64,000 nt of DNA from Roseomonas sp. (GCA_020249435.1 JADCFQ010000007.1:1-64000); one strand, 5' to 3'. Shown: positions 42,916-52,267, numbered from the stretch's first letter. Made by a program: numbers and translations. The notes: generated by a model from the sequence alone, not told the origin.

Positions 42916-44076
42916 ATGAAGCAGCTCCATATCTTCCGCTCCGGCGTCCACCAGCCCATGCAGGGCGGTGCGCTGGAATTTCGAGAGGCCGATCTGGCCG
43001 CGACCGCCGCTGCCTATGATCCGGCGCTTGGTGAAGCGCCGCTTGTGGTGGGCCATCCGAAAACCGATGCCCCGGCCTATGGCTGGGTGCGCGCTTTGCG
43101 TGCCGAAGGCGGCGACCTGGTGGCGGAACCGCATCAGGTGGAACCCGCCTTCGCGGAGATGGTGCAGGCGGGCCGCTTCAAGAAAATCAGCGCGTCCTTC
43201 TACACGCCGAACCACCCATCCAATCCGAAGCCCGGCGCATTCTATCTGAAGCACGTCGGCTTCCTGGGCGCTGCCGCGCCAGCGGTGAAGGGGCTGCGCG
43301 ATGTCGCCTTCGCCGCGGATGATGCGGATGTGGTGACGCTGGAATTCGCCGCCGATGGCGCGGTGAGCGGTTGGCGCCTTTCCTGGCTGCTGGCCGATGT
43401 TGGCGGGCTGTTCCGTGGCATCCGCGATTGGATGGTTGCGAAGGAAGGTGTGGAGGCGGCAGAGAAGCTGCTGCCCGCGCAAACCGTGCAACGCATGACG
43501 GATGAAGCCGCACGAATGCAGGGCGAAGCCGATGCCGCCCGCGCCGCCGCCATTCCGCCCCCCGCTTTTGCCGAAGACAAGCAACAGGAGACTGTGACAG
43601 TGCCGACTGAAAAACCGGATGATGCGGATCGCATCGCCGCGCTTGATGCGCGCGAACGCGATTTGCAGGTGCGCGAAGCCGCCTTTGCTGAGGCAGATGC
43701 CGCGCGCCGCGCTGCTGAAATGGCAGCCTTCACCGAAAAGCTGGTTGCCGAAGCGCGCATCCCGCAAGGGGTGGTGCCGCGCATCCTGGCCTTTGCCGCC
43801 AGCCTGCCGATTGAGGGTGAGGTTTCCTTCACTGAAGGCAATGCCACCGTAAAGGAAGCGCCGCTGGATGCCTTCCGTGCCGTTCTGTCCGCGCTGCCCG
43901 CGCGTGTGGAATTCCGCGAAGTGGCGCCTGCCGGCCAGGTTGAATTCGCCGCTGATGATCCCATCGCCATCAGAGACGCCGCCCAAGCCTATCAGGCCGA
44001 ACGCGCGGCGGCGGGCGAAAGCGTTTCAATGGCAATCGCCGTGGAACATGTCATGAAAAAAAGGAGTGCTGCGTGA
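42916..44076 (+). CDS. Mu gpI-like head protease/scaffold
   Basis: A 386-residue protein. The N-terminal protease half has HIFRSGVHQPMQGGALEFREADLAATAAAYD, PLVVGHPKTDAPAYGWV and RFKKISASFYTPN. The C-terminal part is a charged helical scaffold (ALDARERDLQVREAAFAEADAARRAAEMAAF), probably also made separately as in Mu gpZ. It directs and then matures procapsids. A GTG lies one codon before the chosen ATG. The gene follows the palindromic element by about 37 bp. Confidence 0.9.
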   Translation: MKQLHIFRSGVHQPMQGGALEFREADLAATAAAYDPALGEAPLVVGHPKTDAPAYGWVRALRAEGGDLVAEPHQVEPAFAEMVQAGRFKKISASFYTPNHPSNPKPGAFYLKHVGFLGAAAPAVKGLRDVAFAADDADVVTLEFAADGAVSGWRLSWLLADVGGLFRGIRDWMVAKEGVEAAEKLLPAQTVQRMTDEAARMQGEADAARAAAIPPPAFAEDKQQETVTVPTEKPDDADRIAALDARERDLQVREAAFAEADAARRAAEMAAFTEKLVAEARIPQGVVPRILAFAASLPIEGEVSFTEGNATVKEAPLDAFRAVLSALPARVEFREVAPAGQVEFAADDPIAIRDAAQAYQAERAAAGESVSMAIAVEHVMKKRSAA

Positions 44077-44447
44077 GCAACCTAATTCTGGCCAAGGCGT
44101 TCAACGCTTCCGGCGCCATCAGCCCATACCGCATCGTGCGCATCACGTCGGCGGATAACGTCGAACAGGCCGCTGCCGTTTCGCATACGCTTATCGGTGT
44201 GAATAGTGATCTCACCATCGCCTCCGGCGAACGCGTGGAGATCATGACCCATGGCATTGCCTGGGTGGAAGCCGGTGCGGCCATCGCGGTTGGCTCGCCG
44301 GTCACTTCGGATGCGTCGGGACGTGGCGTTGCCGCTGCGCCTGCTGCCGGCACCAATAACCGCATCATCGGGTTCGCGCTGGAAGCGGCTGTGGCCGCTG
44401 GCGATCAAATCCGCGTGTTGCTCAGCCCCGGCCAGATCCAGGGCTAA
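44073..44447 (+). CDS. Head decoration-like protein (DUF2190 type)
   Basis: A 124-residue beta-rich protein with the capsid-cement pattern ISPYRIVRITSADNVEQAAA, GERVEIMTHGIAWVEAGAAIAVGSPVTSDASGRGV and NNRIIGFALEAAVAAGDQIRVLL. It starts at a GTG overlapping the protease stop, with AAGGAG upstream. Such proteins stabilise the capsid surface. Confidence 0.85.
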   Translation: MSNLILAKAFNASGAISPYRIVRITSADNVEQAAAVSHTLIGVNSDLTIASGERVEIMTHGIAWVEAGAAIAVGSPVTSDASGRGVAAAPAAGTNNRIIGFALEAAVAAGDQIRVLLSPGQIQG

Positions 44448-44462
44448 GAAGGAGAACCGACC

Positions 44463-45422
44463 ATGGCGACCACCGCCTTTCCCGTAAATCCGACCCTGAC
44501 CGCCATCGCGATTGGCTACAAGAACCGCGATATTGATCTGATTGCTGACCGCGTGCTGCCACGCATCGGCAGGACCGGAAAGAAATTCAAATACACCGTC
44601 TACCCAATGGCCGATGCCTTCACGGTGCCGAATACGCGGGTGGCGCGGCGCGCGGCGCCGACGCAGGTTGATTTCGGTGGCACCGAGGTCAATGACGAAT
44701 GCGTTGACTACGCCCTTGATGACATGCTGCCGAATGATGAGATTATTGCCTGGGATGAGATGCCAAAGCCGCTTTCTGGTGGCCTGGTGTCGCCCCTGGC
44801 CAAAAGCACGTCTCTGCTGTCTGGCCTTCTGATGTTGGATCGCGAAATCCGCGTGGCGAACCTTGTGTTCAATGCCACCACCTATCCGGCGGCGAACCGC
44901 ACCACGCTTTCGGGCACCAGCCAATGGTCTGATTTCACCAATTCCAATCCGGTGGATGTTATCCTGAATGCTTTGGATTTGCCGATTACCAAGCCGAATG
45001 TGCTGGTCTTTGGCCAGGCCACTTGGACCAAGCTGCGTCAGCATCCCCGTATGGTCACCGCCATCCTGGGCAACCAGGTGAATGCCGGTGCCGTCACGCG
45101 CGAACAGGTCGCGGCCTTCTTTGAAGTGCGCGAAGTGGTGGTGGGCGCGGGTTTTGTGAATTCGGCGCGAAAAGGGCAGGCAGTCACCATGTCCCGCGTG
45201 TGGGGTAAGCATGCGGCGGCGCTGTACATTTCGCCCGATGCTGCTGATGCGGATCTGCCGACCTTCGGTTTCACCGCTGGGTTCGGTGATCGCATCGCGG
45301 GCACAATGGATGAACCGAAGGTGGGCTTTCGCGGCTCCACGATTGTGCGGGTGGGCGAAAGCGTCAAGGAAGTGATTTCCGCTGCCGCTTCCGGCTACTA
45401 CTTCGAAAATGCGGTGGCCTGA
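44463..45422 (+). CDS. Major capsid protein
   Basis: A 319-residue protein directly after the decoration gene, with AAGGAG before its ATG. It begins FPVNPTLTAIAIGYKNRDIDLIADRVLPRI and contains PNVLVFGQATWTKLRQHPRMVTAIL and a C-terminal KEVISAAASGYYFENAV. The pattern is that of HK97-fold capsid proteins of Mu-like phages such as the BcepMu group; it is not close to Mu gpT. It should build the icosahedral shell. Confidence 0.9.
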   Translation: MATTAFPVNPTLTAIAIGYKNRDIDLIADRVLPRIGRTGKKFKYTVYPMADAFTVPNTRVARRAAPTQVDFGGTEVNDECVDYALDDMLPNDEIIAWDEMPKPLSGGLVSPLAKSTSLLSGLLMLDREIRVANLVFNATTYPAANRTTLSGTSQWSDFTNSNPVDVILNALDLPITKPNVLVFGQATWTKLRQHPRMVTAILGNQVNAGAVTREQVAAFFEVREVVVGAGFVNSARKGQAVTMSRVWGKHAAALYISPDAADADLPTFGFTAGFGDRIAGTMDEPKVGFRGSTIVRVGESVKEVISAAASGYYFENAVA

Positions 45423-45424
45423 TC

Positions 45425-45655
45425 ATGGCGAAGGACACCCAGAAAATCCGCGCGCTGCGCAACCTTGATGTTGACGGCGTGCGTATTCAGGAAGGCGCGG
45501 TGGCTGAAATCCGCCGCGACCTGGTCCCCGAACTCATCGCCCTGGGCGCGGTGGATGATGAGGTCGAGGAAGCGCCGGTGGCTGATGGGGATGAGGCCGC
45601 CGGCGCATCTTCCACCGGCAAGCAGCCGAAGCAGCCCAAGCAGCCCAAGGAATAA
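45425..45655 (+). CDS. Small head-completion-region protein
   Basis: A 76-residue protein. RALRNLDVDGVRIQEGAVAEIRRDLVPELIALGAVD looks like a compact beta/alpha fold seen after capsid genes in related phages. The tail is acidic and ends with KQP repeats. The function is unknown. Confidence 0.7.
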   Translation: MAKDTQKIRALRNLDVDGVRIQEGAVAEIRRDLVPELIALGAVDDEVEEAPVADGDEAAGASSTGKQPKQPKQPKE

Positions 45656-45658
45656 TCT

Positions 45659-46108
45659 GTGACCGCTTACTGCACCCCGCAGGATCTGATTGACCGCTTC
45701 GGGCAGGCCGAAATCGCGCAGCTTGCGCCGGCCTTGCTTGGCCAGGTGGATACTGCGCGGGTGCAGCGGGCGTGCAATGACGCGGGCGACTTGGTGGATG
45801 GCTATTTGCGCCCGCGCTATGCTTTGCCGCTTTCTGCAGTGCCGACCATTTTGGTGAAGCTTTCCGCTGCCATCGCGCGGTTTGAATTGCACCAGGGCGA
45901 AAACCGCACGCCGACCGATCAGGTGCGCCAGGACCGCGATTACTCCATTGCCTTCCTGAAGGATGTCGCCGCTGGCAAGGCGGATTTGGGCATCACGAAT
46001 ACGGGCGCGGAGCCTGTGGAAGATGCCACCGCTGTGCGCTTTAAGCCGGGCACGACCGGTATCGCGAATGAAGATTTGGGCGCCTATCGCTGGGGTGGCC
46101 CGCTGTGA
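45659..46108 (+). CDS. gp36-like (DUF1320) head-tail connector protein
   Basis: A 149-residue DUF1320 protein: YCTPQDLIDRFGQAEIAQLA, VDGYLRPRYALPLSAVPTIL and DRDYSIAFLKDVAAGKADLG. The Mu equivalent is gp36. It is probably a head completion/connector component. It uses a GTG start at 45659 and overlaps the next gene by GTGA. Confidence 0.9.
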   Translation: MTAYCTPQDLIDRFGQAEIAQLAPALLGQVDTARVQRACNDAGDLVDGYLRPRYALPLSAVPTILVKLSAAIARFELHQGENRTPTDQVRQDRDYSIAFLKDVAAGKADLGITNTGAEPVEDATAVRFKPGTTGIANEDLGAYRWGGPL

Positions 46109-46755
46109 TCGGCGCCCTGGAAGATGCCATCATCTGCCGCCTGCGCGAAGCCTTTCAGAGCCGCGTGCGCGAAGTGGACCATAAGCCCGCGAAATTTGAT
46201 GCGGAGGAGCTGCTGCGCATTCTGTCGCAAGCGCCCGCCATTTACGTGGCCTTCCTTGGCTTTCAACGCGCCGAACGCCCACCTGGTTCTGTGCGCGCCA
46301 CCTATGGCGCGTATATGGTCGCGGCGAATGCCAGCGGCGAACGCGCGCGCCGGCGCGGCGATGAAGCCACCATCGGCGCCTATGAAATGGCCGTGCTGGC
46401 CGCAGCGACCCTGGAACGCTGGGTGCCTGAAGGCGCTGCGGGCCCGATTGAAGTGCAAAGCTGCGAAAACCTTTACGCATCCGCCTTCGAAAAAGCAGGC
46501 CGCACGGTCTATGGCCTGGTCTGCGATGTGCCGGTGCAAATCCAGGATGGCTGGGGCGTGCCGGTGCTGGATAATGCCGCGCCTGGTGCGGGCACAGACG
46601 CTGATGCGCCGCCATCCTTCCTGGACAATTTCATCACCTTCCATGCCGACCAAGACATTCCGCCCTTTGGCAATGTCGCCACGCCCCCGCCCGCACCAAC
46701 ATCCGGCGTCAATCGCGCCGATGCTGTGGTGCGCGTCACCCTTCCAACACCCTGA
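46105..46755 (+). CDS. gp37-like (DUF1834) protein
   Basis: A 216-residue protein of the gp37/gp68 family: IGALEDAIICRLREAFQSRVREVDHKPAKFDAEELLRIL and PAIYVAFLGFQRAERPPG. It starts with GTG overlapping the gp36-like stop. It is a tail-terminator/completion candidate in Mu-like phages. Confidence 0.87.
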   Translation: MIGALEDAIICRLREAFQSRVREVDHKPAKFDAEELLRILSQAPAIYVAFLGFQRAERPPGSVRATYGAYMVAANASGERARRRGDEATIGAYEMAVLAAATLERWVPEGAAGPIEVQSCENLYASAFEKAGRTVYGLVCDVPVQIQDGWGVPVLDNAAPGAGTDADAPPSFLDNFITFHADQDIPPFGNVATPPPAPTSGVNRADAVVRVTLPTP

Positions 46756-46764
46756 GGCGCCCCG

Positions 46765-46950
46765 ATGTTCGTGAAGCCTGCCCATCCTGACCTGCTGGTC
46801 GCCAACCCGGAAGCCCGCCCGCCCATGCCGCGCCATCTGCCGGCAGAAGGCGCCGAAGTGCCCGATAGCCAATACTGGCGCCGACGCATCGCGGATGGCG
46901 ATGTGGTCCTGGCCCAGCCATCCAAGCGCCGCAGTGGCGAGAAGGAGTAA
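46765..46950 (+). CDS. gp38-like (DUF2635) protein
   Basis: A 61-residue DUF2635 protein: FVKPAHPDLLVANPEARPPMPRHLPAEGAEV and YWRRRIADGDVV. It is the short gene always found just before the tail sheath in Mu-like phages. The role is unknown. Confidence 0.87.
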   Translation: MFVKPAHPDLLVANPEARPPMPRHLPAEGAEVPDSQYWRRRIADGDVVLAQPSKRRSGEKE

Positions 46951-46953
46951 CCG

Positions 46954-48426
46954 ATGTCCGGTTCCATCAGTTTCAATAATATCCCGAACAGCATCCGCGT
47001 ACCCGGCAGCTATGTGGAATTCGACAATTCGCGTGCGCTGCGCGGGTTGAATGATTGGCCGGCGCGCGTGCTGATCATGGGCCAGCGCCTGGCCGCTGGC
47101 ACCATCGCGCAGGGCGTGCCCATCCGCGTGATTGATGCGGCGCAGGCGCGCACGTATTTTGGCCGCGGCAGCAACCTTGCCCATATGTTTGAAGCCTGGT
47201 TTGCCAACCTTTCGCTGGTGGAAGTCTGGGGCATCGCCATGGATGATGTGGGCGGCGGCACCTTTGCCACCGGCACCATCACGGTCACCGGGCCTTCCAC
47301 CGCCGCTGGCGTGATTGCGCTGATGATTGGCGGGCGCCGGTTGGAAGTTTCGGTCGCGTCCGGCACGGCGGCCACCGCCATCGCCACCGCGATCAGCGCG
47401 GCCATCAATGCCGCGCTTGACCTGCCCGTGACCAGCTCGGTCGCGGCAGCGGTGGTGACGCTGACGGCGCGGCATCGCGGTGAGATTGGCAACGCGATTG
47501 ACGTGCGCCATTCCTTCCTGGCGACGGATGTGCTGCCGGCTGGCACGGGCCTGACCATTGTGGCCATGGCATCCGGCGCGCAAAACCCGGTGGTGACCAC
47601 CGCGCTGGATGCGGTGGCGGAAACCTGGTTCACGGATTTCGTGACGCCCTGGACGGATGCGACCAATATGGCCGCGCTTGAAGCGCGCATGGCGACGAAT
47701 TGGGGCCCGCTGGTGCAGCGCGATGGCCATGGCTGGGCCGGGCTATCCGGCGCGCATGGCACGCTGACGACCTATGGCGCAGGCCGCAATTCGCCGAATG
47801 TCAGCATCATCGGCATGCGTGGTTCGCCCACGCCGCCTTGGGAATGGGCCGCGCAGCTTGCCAGCATCTGCATCCCGGCGCTGGCGATTGACCCCGCGCG
47901 CCCGGTGCAGACGCTGCAATTGCCGACCATGGTCGCGCCCCTGATCAGCCAGCGCTTCACCTTCCAGGAACGCGATTTGCTGCTGCGCGATGGCATCAGC
48001 ACCTTCCGGGTGAATGACGCGGGCCAGGTCTTCGTGGAACGCGTGATCAGCACCTATCAGACATCGCCTTCCGGTGCTGAAGACATCAGCTATTTGGATA
48101 TCGAGACGGTGAAGACCCTGTCTTACATCCGCTACGATTTGCGCACCATGATCGCGCTGCGCTTCCCGCGCCACAAACTGGCGAATGACGGCACGGCCTT
48201 TGCCCGCGGGCAGAATGTGGTGACGCCGGGGACGCTCCGCGCCGAGATCGTCGCGCGCTTCAAGCAATGGGAAGCGGCGGGCCTGGTGGAAGGCGTGGAT
48301 CAATTCAAGCAGGACATCATCGTGAGGCGGAGCGAGAGCGATCCGAACCGCGTGGATGCGCTGCTGCCGCCTGACCTGGTGAACCAATTCCGCGTGCTTG
48401 CCGCGCAAATCGAATTCCTGCTGTAA
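46954..48426 (+). CDS. Contractile tail sheath protein (gpL-like)
   Basis: A 490-residue sheath protein. It begins SISFNNIPNSIRVPGSYVEFDNSRA, has a variable loop domain in its first half, and conserved segments RFTFQERDLLLRDGISTFRVND and DIETVKTLSYIRYDLRTMI. AAGGAGTAACCG precedes the ATG. It contracts to drive the tube into the cell and shows that the phage is a myovirus. Confidence 0.94.
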   Translation: MSGSISFNNIPNSIRVPGSYVEFDNSRALRGLNDWPARVLIMGQRLAAGTIAQGVPIRVIDAAQARTYFGRGSNLAHMFEAWFANLSLVEVWGIAMDDVGGGTFATGTITVTGPSTAAGVIALMIGGRRLEVSVASGTAATAIATAISAAINAALDLPVTSSVAAAVVTLTARHRGEIGNAIDVRHSFLATDVLPAGTGLTIVAMASGAQNPVVTTALDAVAETWFTDFVTPWTDATNMAALEARMATNWGPLVQRDGHGWAGLSGAHGTLTTYGAGRNSPNVSIIGMRGSPTPPWEWAAQLASICIPALAIDPARPVQTLQLPTMVAPLISQRFTFQERDLLLRDGISTFRVNDAGQVFVERVISTYQTSPSGAEDISYLDIETVKTLSYIRYDLRTMIALRFPRHKLANDGTAFARGQNVVTPGTLRAEIVARFKQWEAAGLVEGVDQFKQDIIVRRSESDPNRVDALLPPDLVNQFRVLAAQIEFLL

Positions 48427-48443
48427 TTTGAGGAGAACGGGAC

Positions 48444-48803
48444 ATGCCGCAATTCCTGGGCCGCGCGACCATTCGCGTCAATGGGCAGGTGATCGAAAGC
48501 GCCAAGGGCGCCAGCCTGGATGTGGGTGGCACCAAGCGCAACCCCGTCACCGTGGGCCGCGTGGTTGGCTGGTCAGAAGAAACCATGCCCGCCATGTGCG
48601 AATGCGAAACCAGCCTGCGCGCCGGGCAATCCATCGAAACCTTCCGCAGGATGGCGGGGGTGACGGTGATTTTCGAGTGCGACACGGGCCAGCGCTACGT
48701 GATCAACGACGCGTTTCTGACCGATACGCCGACGATGAAGGATGGCGAAGGCGGGAACATCACCCTGAAATTCTCAGGCCCTGCGGCTGAGGAAGTGCTG
48801 TGA
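48444..48803 (+). CDS. Tail tube protein (gpM-like)
   Basis: A 119-residue tube protein: FLGRATIRVNGQVIESAKGASLDVGGTKRNPV and a C-terminal NITLKFSGPAAEEVL. It directly follows the sheath and precedes the tail chaperone. A GAGGAG site lies upstream. Confidence 0.92.
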   Translation: MPQFLGRATIRVNGQVIESAKGASLDVGGTKRNPVTVGRVVGWSEETMPAMCECETSLRAGQSIETFRRMAGVTVIFECDTGQRYVINDAFLTDTPTMKDGEGGNITLKFSGPAAEEVL

Positions 48804-49177
48804 TGCGCGCCACCATTCAGATCACGCTGAAGGAACCGATTGTGCTGCGCAATGCGGAAACCGGGGCAGAGGTGCATCGCATCGCGACCCTGGAATTCCG
48901 CGAACCGCGCGCGGGCGATATGGCCGCCGCCATGGATGCGGGCGGTGCGGGTGGCACTGGCTCCATGATCCTGGCGCTGGCCGCGCGGTGTTCCGGCCTG
49001 ACGCGCGCGCAGGTGGATGATCTATCCATTGATGATTTCTTCGCGATTTCTGAGGTCGCGACCGGTTTTTTGCAGCGTGGCCAGGAGACTGGCCCGAATG
49101 CTGCGAAATTGTCTTCGGCACCTTCGGCCTTGCTGCCGGGTGGCAGCGCTGGACTGCCGCAGAACTCCGGTTCCTGA
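48803..49177 (+). CDS. Tail assembly chaperone, unshifted form (gp41-like)
   Basis: A 124-residue protein: RATIQITLKEPIVLRNAETG, VHRIATLEFREPRAGDMAAAMDAGG and DDLSIDDFFAISEVATGFLQRG. This is the G-type tail chaperone of Mu-like phages. The ATG at 48803 overlaps the tube stop. The last 35 residues are low-complexity, whereas the -1 frame over the same DNA encodes a conserved-looking end. Confidence 0.87.
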   Translation: MRATIQITLKEPIVLRNAETGAEVHRIATLEFREPRAGDMAAAMDAGGAGGTGSMILALAARCSGLTRAQVDDLSIDDFFAISEVATGFLQRGQETGPNAAKLSSAPSALLPGGSAGLPQNSGS

Positions 49178-49221
49178 CCAACCGCGCGGTGGAATGGAAC
49201 CGCCGCATGGCAGCGAGGTAG
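48803..49221 (+). CDS. Tail assembly chaperone, -1 frameshift product (gp41/gp42-like fusion)
   Basis: The frame shifts -1 at T-TTT-TTG (49066-49072), giving a predicted 139-residue G-T fusion. After the slip the protein continues FFAAWPGDWPECCEIVFG, then WQRWTAAELRFLTNRAVEWNRRM, ending at TAG 49219-49221. The Trp-rich W..AEL..L..RA.EW pattern is that of the T part of phage tail chaperones. Producing both forms in a fixed ratio is conserved in tailed phages. Actual shifting has not been shown here. Confidence 0.78.
49066..49072 (+). promoter_or_regulatory. -1 ribosomal frameshift slippery site TTTTTTG
   Basis: The heptamer T TTT TTG is in the X XXY YYZ register relative to the chaperone frame (GGT TTT TTG). 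It is just upstream of the point where the -1 frame becomes protein-like. Confidence 0.75.
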
Positions 49222-49229
49222 TCAATTAG

Positions 49230-50987
49230 ATGTCGGGTTCCCTCCGGCTATCCATCCTGATCGAAGCGATTGACCGCGCATCGCAGCCGCTCGCGGCGTT
49301 GCAGGCGCGGCTTGGTGGCATTGCGGCAGGCATGCTGGCCGTGGGGCAGGCGGCGCAGCGGCTTTCGAATGTGAGTGGCGCCAGTGTGCTGGCCGGTGCG
49401 CTGGGCAATGTTGCCGGGCGCGCGCGCGATGCGGCGGGGGCTGTGGCGGGGCTGAGTGCCAAGCTGGCGATTGCCGGCGCCGGTGGCGCGTATCTGTTCA
49501 ATCAGCAATTCGTGCGCGGTGCGGCGGATTTTGAACGTTACCGCATCACGCTGGAAACCGTGATGGGCAGCGCGGAAGCGGCGCAGACCCGGCTGAATGA
49601 ATTGACGGAATTTGCCAGCCGCACCCCCTTCAACGTGGCAGAGGTTGTGCGCGCGGGTGTGTCACTGCAAACCCTGGGCATCCGGGGTGGCGCCGCCGAT
49701 GAAGCGTTGCGTGCGGCAGGTGACGCCGCTTCCATTTTCGGCACCAGCCTTAGTGATGCAATGACCGCGATGGCCGCAGCCAGCCGTGGCGAAATGGACC
49801 CGATTGAACGCTTCGGCCTGCAAGCGCGCACCGAAGGCAATAAGATTGTCATGACCTGGGAAGAAGCCGGGAAGCAGATGCGCGCGACGATTGACAAGAA
49901 CAATCGCGCCGCCATCGTGGCTGCCACCGCGCGCGCCTGGCGTGGCATTGCCGGTGGCGGCATGGAACGCCTGGCCGATAGCTGGGATGGCATGCTTTCC
50001 AACCTGGGCGATGCCTGGTCCAACTTCGCGCGCTTGGTTGCCGAAAGCGGGCCTTTTGAATTCCTGAAGCAGCAATTGAGAGACATCCTGGCCTGGATTG
50101 AACAGGTGAAGGAAGATGGCCGGCTTGACCAATGGGCGCAGCAGATCGGCGCGGCCATTACCAATGCCTTCCAGGCCATCCGCCAATTCGTGGTCGGCAC
50201 GGAAGAAACGCCCGGTGCGCTGGCGCGGATTGAAGCTATGTTCCAGCGCGTGTCTGCCGTGCTGTCCCCGGTGATTGAACGCTTCGGCGGGCTGGAAACG
50301 CTGCTGGTCGCGATGGGTGTGCTGCTGGGTGGCCCGCTGATTGCGGCGCTGGTTTCGCTGACGGGCGCCATGACCACCCTTGGCGTGGTGCTGGCGCTGA
50401 CGCCGGCAGGCTGGTTTGCCATGGCCGCCGCAGGCATGGCCGCACTCGGCATTGCGATATATTCGAATTGGGATGGCATTGTCGCGCTGTTCGGGCGGCT
50501 GGGTGACGCCTGGCGCGGCTTCATGAATTCGGAACAGATGCAGGAAGCAGGCCGCATCTTTGGTGTTTTCGCCGATTATCTGGCCGAACGCTTCAATGCC
50601 CTGGCCGAGGTGTTCACCGCTGTTGGTGGCGTGCTGCAAGCCGTCTTGTCCCGCGTGCTTGGCTACTTCCAGCCGGTTATCAATGCAGCAGCTTGGGTGA
50701 TGGATCGCGTGCCCGGTTTCGGCGGTGGCAGCAGCGCCCCCGCCGCACCCTCACCGCGCGATGCGGGCCGGGGCAATGGCCTGCGCCGCCAATCCATCTA
50801 TGGCGACAATGCCCTGCCGGATGGCGCGGGCGGCGGCGTGCTGCCGCCTGCCAATGATGTCCGGCTGCAAGCGGGGCTTGATGTGCAAATCCGCGCGCCG
50901 GAAGGCTTCGGGGTATCCGTCACGCAACGTGGCGCTGATGACGGCATGGCGCTGAATGTGCGGCGCGGGATGCTGGCAACACCATGA
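49230..50987 (+). CDS. Tail tape measure protein
   Basis: A 585-residue tape measure protein placed after the tail chaperone. It begins LRLSILIEAIDRASQPLAALQARLGGIAAG and has the conserved RYRITLETVMGSAEAAQTRLNELTEFASRTPFNVAEVV region, GMERLADSWDGMLSNLGDAWSNF, and hydrophobic segments near 360-410. It sets tail length. At 585 residues the tail should be short to medium. Confidence 0.92.
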   Translation: MSGSLRLSILIEAIDRASQPLAALQARLGGIAAGMLAVGQAAQRLSNVSGASVLAGALGNVAGRARDAAGAVAGLSAKLAIAGAGGAYLFNQQFVRGAADFERYRITLETVMGSAEAAQTRLNELTEFASRTPFNVAEVVRAGVSLQTLGIRGGAADEALRAAGDAASIFGTSLSDAMTAMAAASRGEMDPIERFGLQARTEGNKIVMTWEEAGKQMRATIDKNNRAAIVAATARAWRGIAGGGMERLADSWDGMLSNLGDAWSNFARLVAESGPFEFLKQQLRDILAWIEQVKEDGRLDQWAQQIGAAITNAFQAIRQFVVGTEETPGALARIEAMFQRVSAVLSPVIERFGGLETLLVAMGVLLGGPLIAALVSLTGAMTTLGVVLALTPAGWFAMAAAGMAALGIAIYSNWDGIVALFGRLGDAWRGFMNSEQMQEAGRIFGVFADYLAERFNALAEVFTAVGGVLQAVLSRVLGYFQPVINAAAWVMDRVPGFGGGSSAPAAPSPRDAGRGNGLRRQSIYGDNALPDGAGGGVLPPANDVRLQAGLDVQIRAPEGFGVSVTQRGADDGMALNVRRGMLATP

Positions 50988-52267
50988 GCGAGGCGCTGAC
51001 CAGCATCGCGGGCCTTGCCTCTGCCCTGCCTTGGGTGGGCGCCAATCTGCGGCCTGGCGCTTTACGCGGCCTGCTGTTCTATGTGCAGACTTCGGAAGAC
51101 ACTTCCGCGCGCCGCTGGGTGACGCATGAATTCCCAGGCCGCGATGAAGCCTGGCATGAAGACCTTGGCCAGAAGACCCGCAGCTTTTCCATCGAAGGCC
51201 TGTTGGTCGGCCCCGATGTGGTGCTGCAATCCCGCGCCTTTGCCCGCGCCGCGGCAGACCCTGAACCCGCGACGCTGCTGCACCCCTGGCTGGGGGCGAT
51301 GCGCGTTGTGGTGCTGGATTGCCGCATCAGCCATGATGTGAACCAGGCGCGCGTGGCGCGGGTTTCGCTGCGCGTCGAAAAGGCCGGCACCAAGCCTGCG
51401 CCGGTGCTGGGTATTGATAGCCTGGGCGAAGTGCTGGATGAGGCTGACCGGCTGCTGACCGCCGCGCAATCCATCTATGCCGAATATCGCTTCATGCGCG
51501 CGGCGGCGGATTTCATTGTGCAAAGCTTCAAGGCCAGCGTGCTTGGCATTGCCGGCGCGATTGAAGGCGCGCTTTCCAATGCGGGCCTGGTGGGCGGCGC
51601 GGCGGGCAGTGTTTCCGCACTTTCGACCATGAATGATGCGGCGATTGTGTCTGACACCGCCGTGCCGCTGGCGGTGGCCAGCGCGGCGCGGGATGTGTCC
51701 GCGCTGGCGGGTGGCCGCGCGGCACTGACGCGGGGCGCGGATGCGGCGCCGCAGGGCGCCTTCGCGGCGCTGGATGCGCTGAACGCCCAGGAATTGGTCA
51801 AGGCGCCGATCGGCGCCGCCACCACGCCCGCGCGGGCGCAATTGGTGGCGGCGAATGAAGGCCTGGCCGTGCTGGCGGCGGCGATATTTGCCGGCGAATT
51901 CGCCCGCGCCGCAGCGGCGGTGCCCTGGGCATCGCGCGATGAAGCCATGGCCGCGCGGGACAAGGTTTCTGATGCGCTGGCGGCGGCTGCGGACCGCGTG
52001 GCGGCGGCGGGGTGGGATGCGGTGTGGCAGCGCCTGGTGGCACTGCGCGCCGCCAGTGCCGCTGACCTGGCTGAGCGTGCGGCGCCGCTGCCGCGCATCA
52101 AGCGGCTGGAATTACCGGGCGTGATGCCCGCGACGCTGATCGCGTATCGGCTGGATGGCGATAGTCTTTCCGATGTCTTTGGCCGAGGCGCAGCGCTTTC
52201 CGCGCGCAACCGGTTGCGCCACCCCGGATTCGTGCCTGCGGCTCAGCCGATTGAGGTGCTGGTATGA
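50984..52267 (+). CDS. gpN-like baseplate/DNA circularisation protein
   Basis: A 427-residue protein. The N-terminal DNA_circ_N-type domain is RPGALRGLLFYVQTSEDTSARRWVTHEFPGRDEAWHEDLGQKTRSFSIEGLLVG. The middle is alanine-rich helical and the C-terminus ends LRHPGFVPAAQPIEVLV. In Mu, gpN is a baseplate part. Both ends overlap neighbours by ATGA. Confidence 0.88.
   Translation: MSEALTSIAGLASALPWVGANLRPGALRGLLFYVQTSEDTSARRWVTHEFPGRDEAWHEDLGQKTRSFSIEGLLVGPDVVLQSRAFARAAADPEPATLLHPWLGAMRVVVLDCRISHDVNQARVARVSLRVEKAGTKPAPVLGIDSLGEVLDEADRLLTAAQSIYAEYRFMRAAADFIVQSFKASVLGIAGAIEGALSNAGLVGGAAGSVSALSTMNDAAIVSDTAVPLAVASAARDVSALAGGRAALTRGADAAPQGAFAALDALNAQELVKAPIGAATTPARAQLVAANEGLAVLAAAIFAGEFARAAAAVPWASRDEAMAARDKVSDALAAAADRVAAAGWDAVWQRLVALRAASAADLAERAAPLPRIKRLELPGVMPATLIAYRLDGDSLSDVFGRGAALSARNRLRHPGFVPAAQPIEVLV

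Noticed and set aside
46084-47730. 548-codon leftward frame over gp37 and the sheath
   Set aside because: Shadow of recognised genes; His/Gly/Arg bias.
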